A DNA stretch of 28,529 nucleotides from a virus: positions 1-28,529 of IMG/VR virus record IMGVR_UViG_3300047553_000142; one strand, given 5' to 3'. Position numbers and translations under genes: made by a program. Below, piece after piece: positions 15,807 through 22,016 of the stretch. Below the pieces are notes generated by a model that made no database searches, was not told the origin of the DNA, and saw only the letters and a list, made by a program, of their open reading frames with translations. Position 1 is the first letter of the stretch, and the number at the start of each line of letters is the position of its first letter.

Positions 15807-16056
15807 GTTTATTGAAACAATAGACGAGACTGCTCGTAAAATCTATGACCCTCAACAGATTTGGTTAGAGTCAATTCAATATGCAGATTATGTTGAACAG
15901 ATGGCTGACCACTTGAAAGAGGACCACGGAGACGAGTGCCGTTTGGATATTGCCGAACAACTAAAGGCTATGTCACTCGGTTGGAAAACAATGGCAGAAA
16001 ATGCTATGCGGGTATTAGATGAATCAGAAGGAACATTGGAGTTTAAACATGCATAG
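15637..16056 (+). CDS. Helical protein, 5' end overlaps previous gene
   Basis: 139 aa if started at 15637 (MFGKRKK..., weak GGAAAG site); 105 aa if at the in-frame ATG 15739. From about residue 29 onward it is clearly protein-like: LTPEKLMEILETAPLP..IKQALIQELPEFIETIDETA, then a charged helical C-terminus. The first 34 residues are very basic and could be an overprinted accident. No family is recognised. GTTTAAAC at 16041 sits in its end and encodes Phe-Lys, then supplies the spacer to the next ATG. Confidence 0.65.
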   Translation: MFGKRKKVGRSKTSTKKNTNDSLSQALSLTPEKLMEILETAPLPAEIKQALIQELPEFIETIDETARKIYDPQQIWLESIQYADYVEQMADHLKEDHGDECRLDIAEQLKAMSLGWKTMAENAMRVLDESEGTLEFKHA

Positions 16057-16783
16057 TGCTAAGGAAACATTGACAGTAGCGTGGTGTGATAACGGCATGG
16101 TTGACGGCAAGTTTGCCGAAGGCTTGGTGTACACCATCGTTACTGCCTACTCCAAGAACATATTGTTTAACAACGCTATGCGTGTGCAGGGAAACCAGAT
16201 TGCACGCCAACGCCAAGCGCTCATTGACAAGTGGTATGACGAGGTTAAGACCGACTGGATTCTATGGGTTGACTCTGACATTGTACTTACCCTTGATGTA
16301 ATGAAGATGATTTGGGATACAGCGGACAAGCATAACAAGCCAATCGTGAGTGGCGTTTACTTCATCTCGAAGCAGAACGAAGGCTCGCTGATGCAGCCTA
16401 TGCCTGTGTTGTTTAACGAGACTGGTGACCTACACATGATGACTTATATCCACCCACTGCCACAGAACCAAGTCATCAAGATTGACAACGCTGGCATGGG
16501 ATTGGTGCTGATGCATCGCTCCGTTGTTACACAACTACGCGCTAAGTTTGGTGCTGACTGCTTCCTGTTTGCAGAAGGCGAAAGCGCTGGCGAGAAGTTT
16601 ATTGGTGAGGATGTGTCCTTCTTCCGTAAGGTTAAAGAGGTTGGCATCCCTGTCTATGCGCACACTGGTGCAACAGTTAAACACATGAAGCGATTTGCGT
16701 TTGACTCCAACTACTACAACTTGTACTGGGCAGCAGTCCAGCACGCGGAGAAACAAAATGGCGACACAGCAAGCGAGCAATAA
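16049..16783 (+). CDS. GT-A fold glycosyltransferase
   Basis: 244 aa from the ATG whose ribosome site is GGAG, with GTTTAAAC forming the spacer (16041-16048). An upstream in-frame ATG (16019) is less favourable. The DxD-type metal/nucleotide-sugar motif is DSD (75-77) in WILWVDSDIVL. Other family-like parts are RQRQALIDKW before it, SGVYFISKQNEG after it and GEDVSFFRKVKEVGIPVYAHT near the C-terminus. The enzyme likely transfers a sugar from a nucleotide donor. Substrate is unknown: phage DNA bases, host wall glycans or virion protein are all possible. It overlaps the resolvase-like gene by 26 nt. Confidence 0.85.
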   Translation: MHSAKETLTVAWCDNGMVDGKFAEGLVYTIVTAYSKNILFNNAMRVQGNQIARQRQALIDKWYDEVKTDWILWVDSDIVLTLDVMKMIWDTADKHNKPIVSGVYFISKQNEGSLMQPMPVLFNETGDLHMMTYIHPLPQNQVIKIDNAGMGLVLMHRSVVTQLRAKFGADCFLFAEGESAGEKFIGEDVSFFRKVKEVGIPVYAHTGATVKHMKRFAFDSNYYNLYWAAVQHAEKQNGDTASEQ

Positions 16784-17123
16784 GCGTAGAGGTGCAGCAT
16801 GGGAGATTGACTTAGCAGATTGGTTACTCTCTCAGGGTTTAAACGCACAGCGTTTACCCCGCGCAGGGCGCAACGACATCGGAGATGTTGCTATGCCTAC
16901 GCCTAATGATATGTATGTCATTGAGGCTAAGGCACCACGCCGAGATGGAAAGATTGACTTGAGTGGATGGCTTCGAGAAGCAGAGGTAGAGGCAGAGAAC
17001 TATCGCATCGCTAAGAAGTTAGCGGTTGCACCTACCCCACTGGTAATCATCAAGGCATCTAACAAGGGAGTGGGCGAGGCGTATGTAGTGCAAAGGCTTA
17101 GTGATGCTCTTGCAAAACTCTAA
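16758..17123 (+). CDS. Holliday-junction-resolvase-like PD-(D/E)XK nuclease
   Basis: 121 aa from an ATG behind GCGGAGAAACAAA. NKRRGAAWEIDLADWL provides the N-terminal Glu16; RAGRNDIGDVA carries the Asp(s) at 40-43; and VIEAKAP gives Glu56 and Lys58, the classic E...D...ExK arrangement of Hjc-type resolvases. It would cleave branched replication or recombination intermediates before packaging. GTTTAAAC at 16837 encodes Leu-Asn. The next gene starts 20 nt before its end. Confidence 0.82.
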   Translation: MATQQASNKRRGAAWEIDLADWLLSQGLNAQRLPRAGRNDIGDVAMPTPNDMYVIEAKAPRRDGKIDLSGWLREAEVEAENYRIAKKLAVAPTPLVIIKASNKGVGEAYVVQRLSDALAKL

Positions 17124-17481
17124 GCATGACATCGGTAAGGTGTTAGAACACTACGGATTTGAAATCCCACATGGCAGAAAAGGCTGGGTCACTGTGCGTT
17201 GTGCGTTTCATGGTGATAGAGTTAAGTCTGCGCGTTTAAACATAGATAACGGAGGCTTCCGTTGTTTTGGTTGTGACATGGCTGGAGATGTTTACTCCAT
17301 TATTATGAAGAAAGAAGGCGTTGGATATGTCGAGGCTAAGCAAATCGCAGAGAGAATTACTGGAGAGAGCAACGGAGAACTACGCGCAAAGCCTAAGCGA
17401 AATCCTGCCGTATCTGGAGAGTCGCGGTATAACCGAGGAGACAGCGCGTATGTTCCGCCTCGGCTTCGTGGTGAATCCTGA
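17104..17481 (+). CDS. Primase zinc-binding (CHC2) protein
   Basis: 125 aa from the ATG (GTG at 17101 also possible; AAAGG ribosome site). Residues about 8-80 are a DnaG-type CHC2 zinc domain: Cys33, His36 (VRCAFHGD), then Cys54 and Cys57 (FRCFGCDMAGDVYSII) and VEAKQIAERIT. It recognises template for primer synthesis. The last 45 residues are basic and Pro/Arg-rich, and overlap the TOPRIM gene in another frame. The catalytic half of the primase is encoded by that next gene. GTTTAAAC at 17234 encodes Leu-Asn. Confidence 0.85.
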   Translation: MLLQNSKHDIGKVLEHYGFEIPHGRKGWVTVRCAFHGDRVKSARLNIDNGGFRCFGCDMAGDVYSIIMKKEGVGYVEAKQIAERITGESNGELRAKPKRNPAVSGESRYNRGDSAYVPPRLRGES

Positions 17482-17947
17482 ACCTGGGCATGAACCTTAT
17501 GTTGGTCGGCTTGCAATCCCGTACTTGACACCCACTGGACCTGTTGACCTACGCTTTCGTAGTTTAAACAACGATGGTGGACCAAAGTACATGTCAAGAC
17601 CTGGCGCATCAACACATATCTACAATGTAAATGCTCTCTCATCTGATGGTGATGTGCTTGCCATCTGTGAGGGTGAGATTGACACCATCATCGCTACGCA
17701 AGCAGGCTTCGTTGCTGTTGGTTTGCCTGGCGCTAACAACTGGAAACCTTTTTACTCTCGCGTACTTGCTGATTGGGAGAAGGTGATGTTGTTTTGTGAT
17801 GGTGATAATGCAGGGCGAGAGATGGCTAAGCAGATTACTAGAGAACTAGAAAATGTATTCCCAGTTTTCATGCCTGATAATTGTGATGTCAATGATGTGT
17901 ATCTATCCGAAGGAGCCGATGGGCTTCGCAAACGAGCGGGCGTTTAA
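17327..17947 (+). CDS. Primase catalytic (TOPRIM) protein
   Basis: 206 aa from the ATG behind AGAAGG (a TTG at 17321 is an alternative). Residues 8-46 match the helical region that joins CHC2 and catalytic domains in DnaG-like primases (YLESRGITEETARMFRLGFV). The TOPRIM domain follows with Glu115 in ICEGEIDTIIA and Asp158/Asp160 in LFCDGDNAG. It overlaps the CHC2 gene by 155 nt in the +1-related frame. The two proteins probably work together as the primer-synthesising enzyme. Its stop TAA is inside GTTTAAAC at 17942. A second GTTTAAAC copy at 17562 encodes Leu-Asn. Confidence 0.87.
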   Translation: MSRLSKSQRELLERATENYAQSLSEILPYLESRGITEETARMFRLGFVVNPEPGHEPYVGRLAIPYLTPTGPVDLRFRSLNNDGGPKYMSRPGASTHIYNVNALSSDGDVLAICEGEIDTIIATQAGFVAVGLPGANNWKPFYSRVLADWEKVMLFCDGDNAGREMAKQITRELENVFPVFMPDNCDVNDVYLSEGADGLRKRAGV

Positions 17948-17950
17948 ACA

Positions 17951-18337
17951 ATGGCAAAGAACTCCAGTTTTGATTTGGACTTTGGTTACGGCAGAAAGGG
18001 TGAGCAGTTAGTAGAAGAACTACTTACCGAAGGCAGGACTGTAGAGGTAAAGAGAGACCGCAAATGGTGGGTAACTAATAACCTTTACATTGAAGTCGAG
18101 TGCTGGTTTATGAAGTCTAAATCATGGGAGCCATCGGGCATCATGGTTACCGAGGCTGCTTACTGGGCGTTCGTGTTGGAGAAGGGCGTACTCATGGTAC
18201 CTACGAGCCATGTGCTGTACGCAATCAAAGAGTTTGGTCGTGAGATTACTTGCGAGATTCCTCCCAATAAAAGCAAAGGCTATCTGATAACAGTGGATGA
18301 CCTACTAATGGCGATGAGGAAATTAAAAAATGAGTGA
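17951..18337 (+). CDS. PDDEXK-like phage endonuclease
   Basis: 128 aa. FDLDFGYGRKGEQLVEELL gives an N-terminal acidic/Glu region; VEVKRDRKWWVTNNLYIEVECW carries the ExK (Glu32, Lys34) and further Glu48/Glu50; PSGIMVTEAAYWAFVLEKG follows. The pattern matches phage PD-(D/E)XK endonucleases often found near primase genes. It might cleave host DNA or recombination intermediates. The ATG lies one base after GTTTAAAC (17942-17949), which carries the previous stop. It overlaps the next gene by 8 nt. Confidence 0.78.
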   Translation: MAKNSSFDLDFGYGRKGEQLVEELLTEGRTVEVKRDRKWWVTNNLYIEVECWFMKSKSWEPSGIMVTEAAYWAFVLEKGVLMVPTSHVLYAIKEFGREITCEIPPNKSKGYLITVDDLLMAMRKLKNE

Positions 18338-19004
18338 CGAGCAAGACCAAGTATGGGAACAGATATACAAGATAGCCCGCATGTCTGCTACTAGAAGCAA
18401 TCGTATGCACCGCAATCTTGTAAGCGTTGATGATGTGTATCAACACCTATCACTGTGGGCGCTTGAACACTGGCACAAGATAGAGGAGTGGTCACAAGAT
18501 GACAGCCTCTCGTTTAAACTGCGCAAAACATTTAACAATGAAGCACAGAAGATGATTGCAAAAGAGCGTGCATATAAATCTAAGTCACCTATGAGTGACA
18601 CCTTCTACTACACAGTAGAGGTACTACATGAATTACTTGCTGATGTTTGGGGCTACGAGGGGTGGCAATCATCGGGTGATATGGCTGCTGATTATGTTCA
18701 AGCAACAAGCAAGCCAAGCGAAGGCAACAACAGACTTGCGTTGCTATCTGATGTCAAGCAAGGCATCGCTCGTTTAAACGAGGCAGACCAGGAACTCCTG
18801 AGGAATCGTTACGCTGATGGGGGCATGGAGTTTGATGCGCTCGCTGAGTTATACGAAGCAAGCGAGGAAGCCATACGCAAGCGAGTCAAGCGAGCGATGG
18901 TTAAGTTGCAAGATAGATTAGGTGGTGAGCCACCAGTATGGCGTGCGGGTAGAAGACGCAAGAGTAATGCACAAGCACAAGCAGAGTTGAAGGAGAACGA
19001 GTAA
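18330..19004 (+). CDS. Sigma-70-like / HTH transcription factor
   Basis: 224 aa. Residues about 10-70 form helices reminiscent of sigma region 2 (QIYKIARMSATRSN, VSVDDVYQHLSLWALEHW). Residues about 140-198 match sigma region 4 (IARLNEADQELLRNRYADGG, FDALAELYEASEEAIRKRVKRAM), a helix-turn-helix that reads -35 DNA. The C-terminus is basic. Probably a phage RNA polymerase sigma-like factor that switches host polymerase to phage promoters; a non-sigma HTH regulator is the alternative. It holds two GTTTAAAC copies (18512 encoding Phe-Lys and 18772 encoding Leu-Asn). Confidence 0.75.
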   Translation: MSDEQDQVWEQIYKIARMSATRSNRMHRNLVSVDDVYQHLSLWALEHWHKIEEWSQDDSLSFKLRKTFNNEAQKMIAKERAYKSKSPMSDTFYYTVEVLHELLADVWGYEGWQSSGDMAADYVQATSKPSEGNNRLALLSDVKQGIARLNEADQELLRNRYADGGMEFDALAELYEASEEAIRKRVKRAMVKLQDRLGGEPPVWRAGRRRKSNAQAQAELKENE

Positions 19005-19135
19005 TGGAAAAGAAAATTGGTAAGAAGGTTTGGTTTGCTTATGGTCGCAAGTCTGGGTTTGGTATCGGCTTTGATATTAGCCGTTGGTATACAACCATTG
19101 ACCTCGGCTTTTGGTATATCGGGGTGGAATACTAA
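19004..19135 (+). CDS. Tiny conserved phage protein, beta-rich
   Basis: 43 aa (MEKKIGKKVWFAYGRKSGFG...GFWYIGVEY), starting in the TAATG overlap and ending in a TAATG overlap with the kinase gene. It alternates aromatic and polar residues, predicting a small beta-hairpin protein. Similar 40-60 residue 'GFDISRW..T.DLGFWY' proteins occur in actinophages without known function. Translational coupling on both sides supports reality. Confidence 0.65.
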   Translation: MEKKIGKKVWFAYGRKSGFGIGFDISRWYTTIDLGFWYIGVEY

Positions 19136-19689
19136 TGATTATTGGATTAAGTGGATACGCACAGAGCGGTAAAGATACAGTCGCACAGTTGCTCTGTTTA
19201 AACTATGGCTATGAACGCATGGCATTTGCTGACCCAATGCGTGAGGCTTTGTATCGTTTAAACCCTAGCATCATGGTGTCTGCGCCGCACGATTATTACT
19301 TGCCGCTAAAACAAATTGTTGATGAACATGGTTGGGATGTAGCCAAGCAGCAGCCTGATGTGCGTGCGTTATTGCAACGCATGGGTACAGAGGTAGGTCG
19401 CGGTATGTTTGGCGAGAACTTTTGGGTTCAGTATGCAATGGATAACTTGAAGCAAGAGAAGGTTGTCTTTGCTGATGTGCGCTTTCCTAATGAGGCGAAA
19501 GAGATTATCCAGTACGGCGGGCAAGTGTGGCGTGTGAATCGCAAGGGTCACAACCCAGTCAATGACCATCCCTCAGAGCATGCGATGGATAACTTTATGT
19601 TTAAACATGTCATCATCAATGAAGGTAGTCTTGATGATTTAGCAGAAGAAGTATTCATGCTTGCTAAACATGTAGGTTTGTCTCGATAA
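19135..19689 (+). CDS. Deoxynucleoside monophosphate kinase
   Basis: 184 aa starting at the TAATG overlap (an in-frame start 24 nt earlier lies in the previous gene). Walker A is GYAQSGKDT (7-15). FADPMREALY, VRALLQRMGTEVGR, FADVRFPNEAKEI and GGQVWRVNRKGH are the typical segments of phage dNMP kinases. The enzyme phosphorylates dNMPs for phage DNA synthesis. It is the last gene of the rightward unit, which ends at a shared terminator. It contains three GTTTAAAC copies (19196, 19256, 19599), two encoding Leu-Asn and one Phe-Lys. Confidence 0.88.
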   Translation: MIIGLSGYAQSGKDTVAQLLCLNYGYERMAFADPMREALYRLNPSIMVSAPHDYYLPLKQIVDEHGWDVAKQQPDVRALLQRMGTEVGRGMFGENFWVQYAMDNLKQEKVVFADVRFPNEAKEIIQYGGQVWRVNRKGHNPVNDHPSEHAMDNFMFKHVIINEGSLDDLAEEVFMLAKHVGLSR

Positions 19690-19734
19690 AAGAAGAAACC
19701 CCGCGAGGGACTGGAACCTCAAGCGGGGCTTCTT
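19690..19734. terminator. Shared terminator between convergent units
   Basis: CCCCGC (699-704 of the 19-kb numbering) pairs with GCGGGG (19723-19728), extended inward by GAGG/CCTC and outward by AAGAAG/CTTCTT. A-rich on the left and T-rich on the right, it can act in both directions, separating the kinase gene from the leftward WhiB gene. Confidence 0.88.
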
Positions 19735-19742
19735 ACATCTAA

Positions 19743-20099
19743 CTATAGCAGATAGCGCTGCGTTAGTGGCACGAATAGGTGTGGCTCAAGTAGCGCCCAC
19801 CCTCTACGCCTGCGCTCAATGATGCGCTCGCGTGGTGTAGTGCCACCCCATACCCCATACCTTTCGTGGACTAGCGCCCACTCCAAGCATCGCTGCTTGA
19901 CTGGACAGGTACCGCACATCCGTTTAAACGGAGCCATATCCTCTGGCTTGAAGTTCTCAATGTCGGGGAAAAACATTTCAGTATCAATGCCCTTGCAGTT
20001 TGCACCCTCATAACCTTGCTCACTGTACTCAAGGAGATAGTAAGTCTGGTTATCTGGTGCTGGTCTCCTGCTTAAGATTGCATGATGTACTGGTTGCAT
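19743..20099 (-). CDS. WhiB-family Fe-S transcription factor
   Basis: 118 aa from the ATG overlapping the preceding stop (TAATG). Four cysteines Cys35, Cys62, Cys65 and Cys71 (ANCKG ... CGTCPVKQRC) ligate a 4Fe-4S cluster, followed by the YGVWGGTTPRER turn typical of Wbl proteins and a basic tail (IIERRRRGW) for DNA. Wbl proteins bind the principal sigma factor region 4 of actinobacteria, so this protein probably redirects host transcription, as shown for WhiB proteins of mycobacteriophages. It is the last gene of the leftward block. GTTTAAAC at 19922 encodes Phe-Lys. Confidence 0.93.
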   Translation of the reverse strand: MQPVHHAILSRRPAPDNQTYYLLEYSEQGYEGANCKGIDTEMFFPDIENFKPEDMAPFKRMCGTCPVKQRCLEWALVHERYGVWGGTTPRERIIERRRRGWALLEPHLFVPLTQRYLL

Positions 20100-20548
20100 T
20101 AGTACCACCCGCGAGACAGGTTAGAAGCGTATGCCTTGCAGATATTACCGCCGTATTTTCTTTCGATGTAGAGCAAGCCAGCATCCACTTGTGCATAGCC
20201 ATCTGTTGTTGGCTTAACGCCAACCAATGACCATGTAACAGGCATGAACTGTGCAATGCCCATCGCTTTGCTTTGCTTGTTCAATGCCATCGGTCTCCAG
20301 TTGGACTCGCGCATCCACAAATCATGCAGGCATGACCACTGTTCAAGGCGGTCTGTCTTAATCAATTCATCAATGGCGTAGCGCTGGTAGTCGTTGGTGT
20401 AGTGGGCTACTACTGTGCCAGATACCTCGGACTTGCTAAGGATAGGCAGTGTGCCTGCATCCTTACCACCAACGAGGAAAATCATGGATGTAAGAATCAG
20501 TGTCGTGATTAACCACAGTCGCCCGTGAGGTGTGAGTCGTTTAAACAT
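20099..20548 (-). CDS. Membrane-anchored lytic transglycosylase-like protein
   Basis: 149 aa from the ATG in ATGTTTAAAC; longer starts run into the upstream gene. Residues 10-27 are a transmembrane anchor or uncleaved signal (RLWLITTLILTSMIFLVGG). The catalytic domain has Glu81 in LWMRESNW, then SKAMGIAQFMPVTW, DAGLLYIERKYG and a final GWY, matching transglycosylase/goose-lysozyme-like folds; Cys73 and Cys137 may form a disulphide. It sits among non-structural leftward genes, so a role in DNA entry is less likely than wall remodelling in infected cells. The upstream gene's stop and this start share one GTTTAAAC (20539-20546). Confidence 0.82.
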   Translation of the reverse strand: MFKRLTPHGRLWLITTLILTSMIFLVGGKDAGTLPILSKSEVSGTVVAHYTNDYQRYAIDELIKTDRLEQWSCLHDLWMRESNWRPMALNKQSKAMGIAQFMPVTWSLVGVKPTTDGYAQVDAGLLYIERKYGGNICKAYASNLSRGWY

Positions 20549-20903
20549 ACTCTGCTTCCAGTTTCTTCCTGTCGCCACATACTCTCTTGATAAAGTCGAG
20601 GATGTCCTGCGGGATGTCGGTGTCATTTCCTTCTTCATCTGTTACTCCTAAGATAATTGTGTTGCCTACTAGGTTTGGTGTGTTGCCGAACATAAACGAG
20701 AGAGCCGATGCGACTGTGTTAATCGTTAGTCCCATCATCAATCCCTCCTCATTGACATACCCCTGACATACAGGTGCGCCATAAAAATCATGCATGCCGA
20801 TGGGTTCGATGAGTCCTTCGACAGCAGCCTGCATATCAGACAACTGTTTAAACTCTCGCTCCTCGAAAGTTCCGTCTGTGAATAGCACTACTCCTTTAGA
20901 CAT
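20541..20903 (-). CDS. DUF3846-like phage protein
   Basis: 120 aa. The pattern FKQLSDMQAAVEGLIEPIG, YVNEEGLMMGLTINTVAS and NLVGNTIILGVTDEEGN fits DUF3846, a family of phage and mobile-element proteins without a known role. It starts 8 nt inside the end of the previous gene. Its last codons TAT GTT TAA fall in a GTTTAAAC copy shared with the start of the transglycosylase gene. Another copy at 20846 encodes Phe-Lys. Confidence 0.78.
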   Translation of the reverse strand: MSKGVVLFTDGTFEEREFKQLSDMQAAVEGLIEPIGMHDFYGAPVCQGYVNEEGLMMGLTINTVASALSFMFGNTPNLVGNTIILGVTDEEGNDTDIPQDILDFIKRVCGDRKKLEAEYV

Positions 20904-21072
20904 GACTGTTCTCCTTTAGTTTGCCATCCTTAAACTCTCTGCCTACCTTGTATACCTGACCGAGAGCATCAACATCCCTGTTTAGTTCATTGATAAACTT
21001 GGTTCTTTGGTTGTCGTTTAAATGCGCAACCATTTCTTCTGTCACCTCTGCCTTCCAGATTACTTGAGACAT
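20896..21072 (-). CDS. Small 58-aa protein, unknown
   Basis: 58 aa (MSQVIWKAEVTEEMVAHLND ... KLKENSHV), overlapping its upstream neighbour by 13 nt and its downstream neighbour by 8 nt. A charged helical protein with no membrane segment. At 21016-21023 it carries GTTTAAAT, a one-base variant of the dispersed palindrome, in the Leu-Asn position otherwise used by the exact site. Function unknown. Confidence 0.65.
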   Translation of the reverse strand: MSQVIWKAEVTEEMVAHLNDNQRTKFINELNRDVDALGQVYKVGREFKDGKLKENSHV

Positions 21073-21203
21073 TTGGTTTGCTCCCTTGCTGCTAGTTTGC
21101 GGGCGAGTTCGTCAATCATGGCGAGCAGTTCCGCATCTGTTAGTTCATCGCTGACTTTTACTTTGGTCTTTGTACTGGTGAGTAGAATCTTGGTGATGCT
21201 CAT
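21060..21203 (-). CDS. Small 47-aa helical protein
   Basis: 47 aa (MSITKILLTSTKTKVKVSDE, then LTDAELLAMIDELARKLAAR). A short beta start is followed by a strong amphipathic helix. ATG lies in an ATGA overlap with the previous stop, and GTTTAAAC (21206-21213) ends two bases before the start. It could be a small dimeric regulator, but nothing diagnostic is present. Confidence 0.65.
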   Translation of the reverse strand: MSITKILLTSTKTKVKVSDELTDAELLAMIDELARKLAAREQTKCLK

Positions 21204-21448
21204 GCGTTTAAACTCCTCATCATCTCGTTGAGTTCTGCGTATCCGAGGGTGCTGCTAATCCATTTGCAATCATCCTTTGTCTTGGCATCGGCTAAGCCAG
21301 CGCTTTCAACCCAGTCACGATACGGCTTGGCTCCCTTGTATGACTGCATAAACTTAACGGCTGACTGGTACAACGGATACTCGTTGTTAATCCAGAGCGC
21401 ACAGTTCCATGTCTCGTAGTTTTTCCAGCCTTCATACTTTGCTGACAT
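21200..21448 (-). CDS. Conserved phage protein, YEGWKNYETWN type
   Basis: 82 aa beginning MSAKYEGWKNYETWNCALWINNEY. This N-terminal motif is shared by small proteins of many phages and some plasmids (I recall 'Y.GW.NYETW..ALW..N'); role unknown. It is a soluble helical protein. The start overlaps the previous stop by one base (TAATG), and the end, encoding SLNA, runs through the GTTTAAAC copy at 21206. Confidence 0.78.
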   Translation of the reverse strand: MSAKYEGWKNYETWNCALWINNEYPLYQSAVKFMQSYKGAKPYRDWVESAGLADAKTKDDCKWISSTLGYAELNEMMRSLNA

Positions 21449-21642
21449 TACTTTTCCTCCTTGAGTTCTGCGATTTGCTTTTCCAGTGCAGCGATTCGCT
21501 GTTCTTTTGAGGGGCGTACGCTGCCACCCATTTGAAGTACATTGCTTCTGTACAGTTCTTGGTATTCATCCCTGTGTCGGCGCATTAGTTCCCTGCGTGC
21601 AAGGTTCTGCGCCTTTACATGGATAGGTGATGGTGTTCCCAT
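21448..21642 (-). CDS. Small basic helical protein, first gene after the hub
   Basis: 64 aa behind a GAAAGGACTGG leader. Residues 8-34 (VKAQNLARRELMRRHRDEYQELY) form a basic helix, and residues 44-64 a heptad-like helix (KEQRIAALEKQIAELKEEK) suited to dimerisation. I have seen similar 'ARREL.RRHR.EY..LY' proteins in actinophages. It is the first gene of the promoter-proximal part of the leftward set and could bind nucleic acid; this is inference. Confidence 0.7.
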   Translation of the reverse strand: MGTPSPIHVKAQNLARRELMRRHRDEYQELYRSNVLQMGGSVRPSKEQRIAALEKQIAELKEEK

Positions 21643-21762
21643 GTTCCAGTCCTTTCGTTAGTGGAGGACTAGCATCTCATAGGCTATGCGTAGGGTGTCA
21701 AGTATTTGCAGGTATAAATAATAATTTATTTTTCTGTTTAAACAATAGCCTGCATCTTGTTA

Positions 21763-21790
21763 GTTTTATCCACCTTTAGGTGGATAAAAC
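21763..21790. repeat. 28-bp perfect palindrome with two DnaA-box-like sites
   Basis: GTTTTATCCACC-TTTA-GGTGGATAAAAC is fully self-complementary. Each arm contains TTATCCACC, one base from the classical DnaA box TTATCCACA. An AT-rich segment (21713-21743) adjoins it, as would be expected of an unwinding element. As RNA it could also form a hairpin, but without a T-run. Confidence 0.65.
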
Positions 21791-21837
21791 CATCCTATCA
21801 TGCTTGTCAAGTCCACTGTTTAAACGCTTGACAACTA

Positions 21838-21866
21838 GCACTCCGCCAGGTAGAGTGCTAATGCAT
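21838..21866 (+). promoter_or_regulatory. Rightward sigma-70-type promoter flanked by GTTTAAAC
   Basis: TTGACA (21838-21843), 17-bp spacer, TAGAGT (21861-21866). Expected start near 21873. GTTTAAAC copies lie just upstream of -35 (21828-21835) and over the start site (21871-21878), as operator sites would. No gene lies rightward of it in this orientation before the terminator. Confidence 0.6.
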
Positions 21867-21872
21867 TGCTGT

Positions 21873-21986
21873 TTAAACATTAAAGTTTTCTCAGGTCCTG
21901 GCTGATAGTGTCCACTGTTTAAACAGTCCGTGTTCGCTGAGGTCCCAGGCAAAAAGAAAACCCCCGCCGAAGCGAGGGCTTTCTTT
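21873..21986 (+). ncRNA. Possible small RNA (about 110 nt)
   Basis: A + strand promoter (21838-21866) and a terminator hairpin (21951-21986) bracket about 110 nt with no reading frame. The predicted RNA contains a CCTGG/CCAGG long-range pairing and the self-complementary ACTGTTTAAACAGT. It runs opposite to all neighbouring genes, so it may be a regulatory RNA or a priming transcript for replication. No expression evidence is available. Confidence 0.35.
21951..21986 (-). terminator. Terminator after glutamine amidotransferase gene
   Basis: Stem AAAGAAA/TTTCTTT extended by CCC/GGG and CGC/GCG with one mismatch. On the minus strand the loop is c(TTCG)g and the hairpin is followed by TTTTCTTTTT, a textbook terminator for the leftward amidoligase-amidotransferase unit. 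It may also stop + strand RNA. Confidence 0.85.
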
Positions 21987-22016
21987 ATCGGTGATGCAGG
22001 TGGTATCAACCGAAGG

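Larger units (their letters stand above)
21643..22016. promoter_or_regulatory. Non-coding control hub with four GTTTAAAC sites
   Basis: A 374-nt stretch without a credible gene, between two leftward gene sets. From left it has: a TTGACA on the minus strand (21702-21697) as possible -35 for the 64-aa gene; an AT-rich tract (21713-21743); GTTTAAAC at 21736; a 28-bp palindrome (21763-21790); a TTGACA on the minus strand (21820-21815); GTTTAAAC at 21828; a rightward TTGACA (21838-21843); GTTTAAAC at 21871 and 21917 (the latter within the 14-bp palindrome ACTGTTTAAACAGT); and a terminator. The 15-mer GTCCACTGTTTAAAC occurs twice (21821 and 21910). This density suggests a main regulatory switch or replication origin. 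Confidence 0.75.

Noticed and set aside
21815-21843. L5-type stoperator (TGTCAAG-containing 13-mers)
   Set aside because: TGTCAAG occurs near 21696 and 21815, but only because the -35 element TTGACA is read from the other strand. The rest of the L5 consensus is absent, and the dispersed signal here is GTTTAAAC.
21776-22009. 77-aa minus-strand frame in the control hub
   Set aside because: It runs through a terminator, promoter elements and three GTTTAAAC copies, with no plausible protein pattern.
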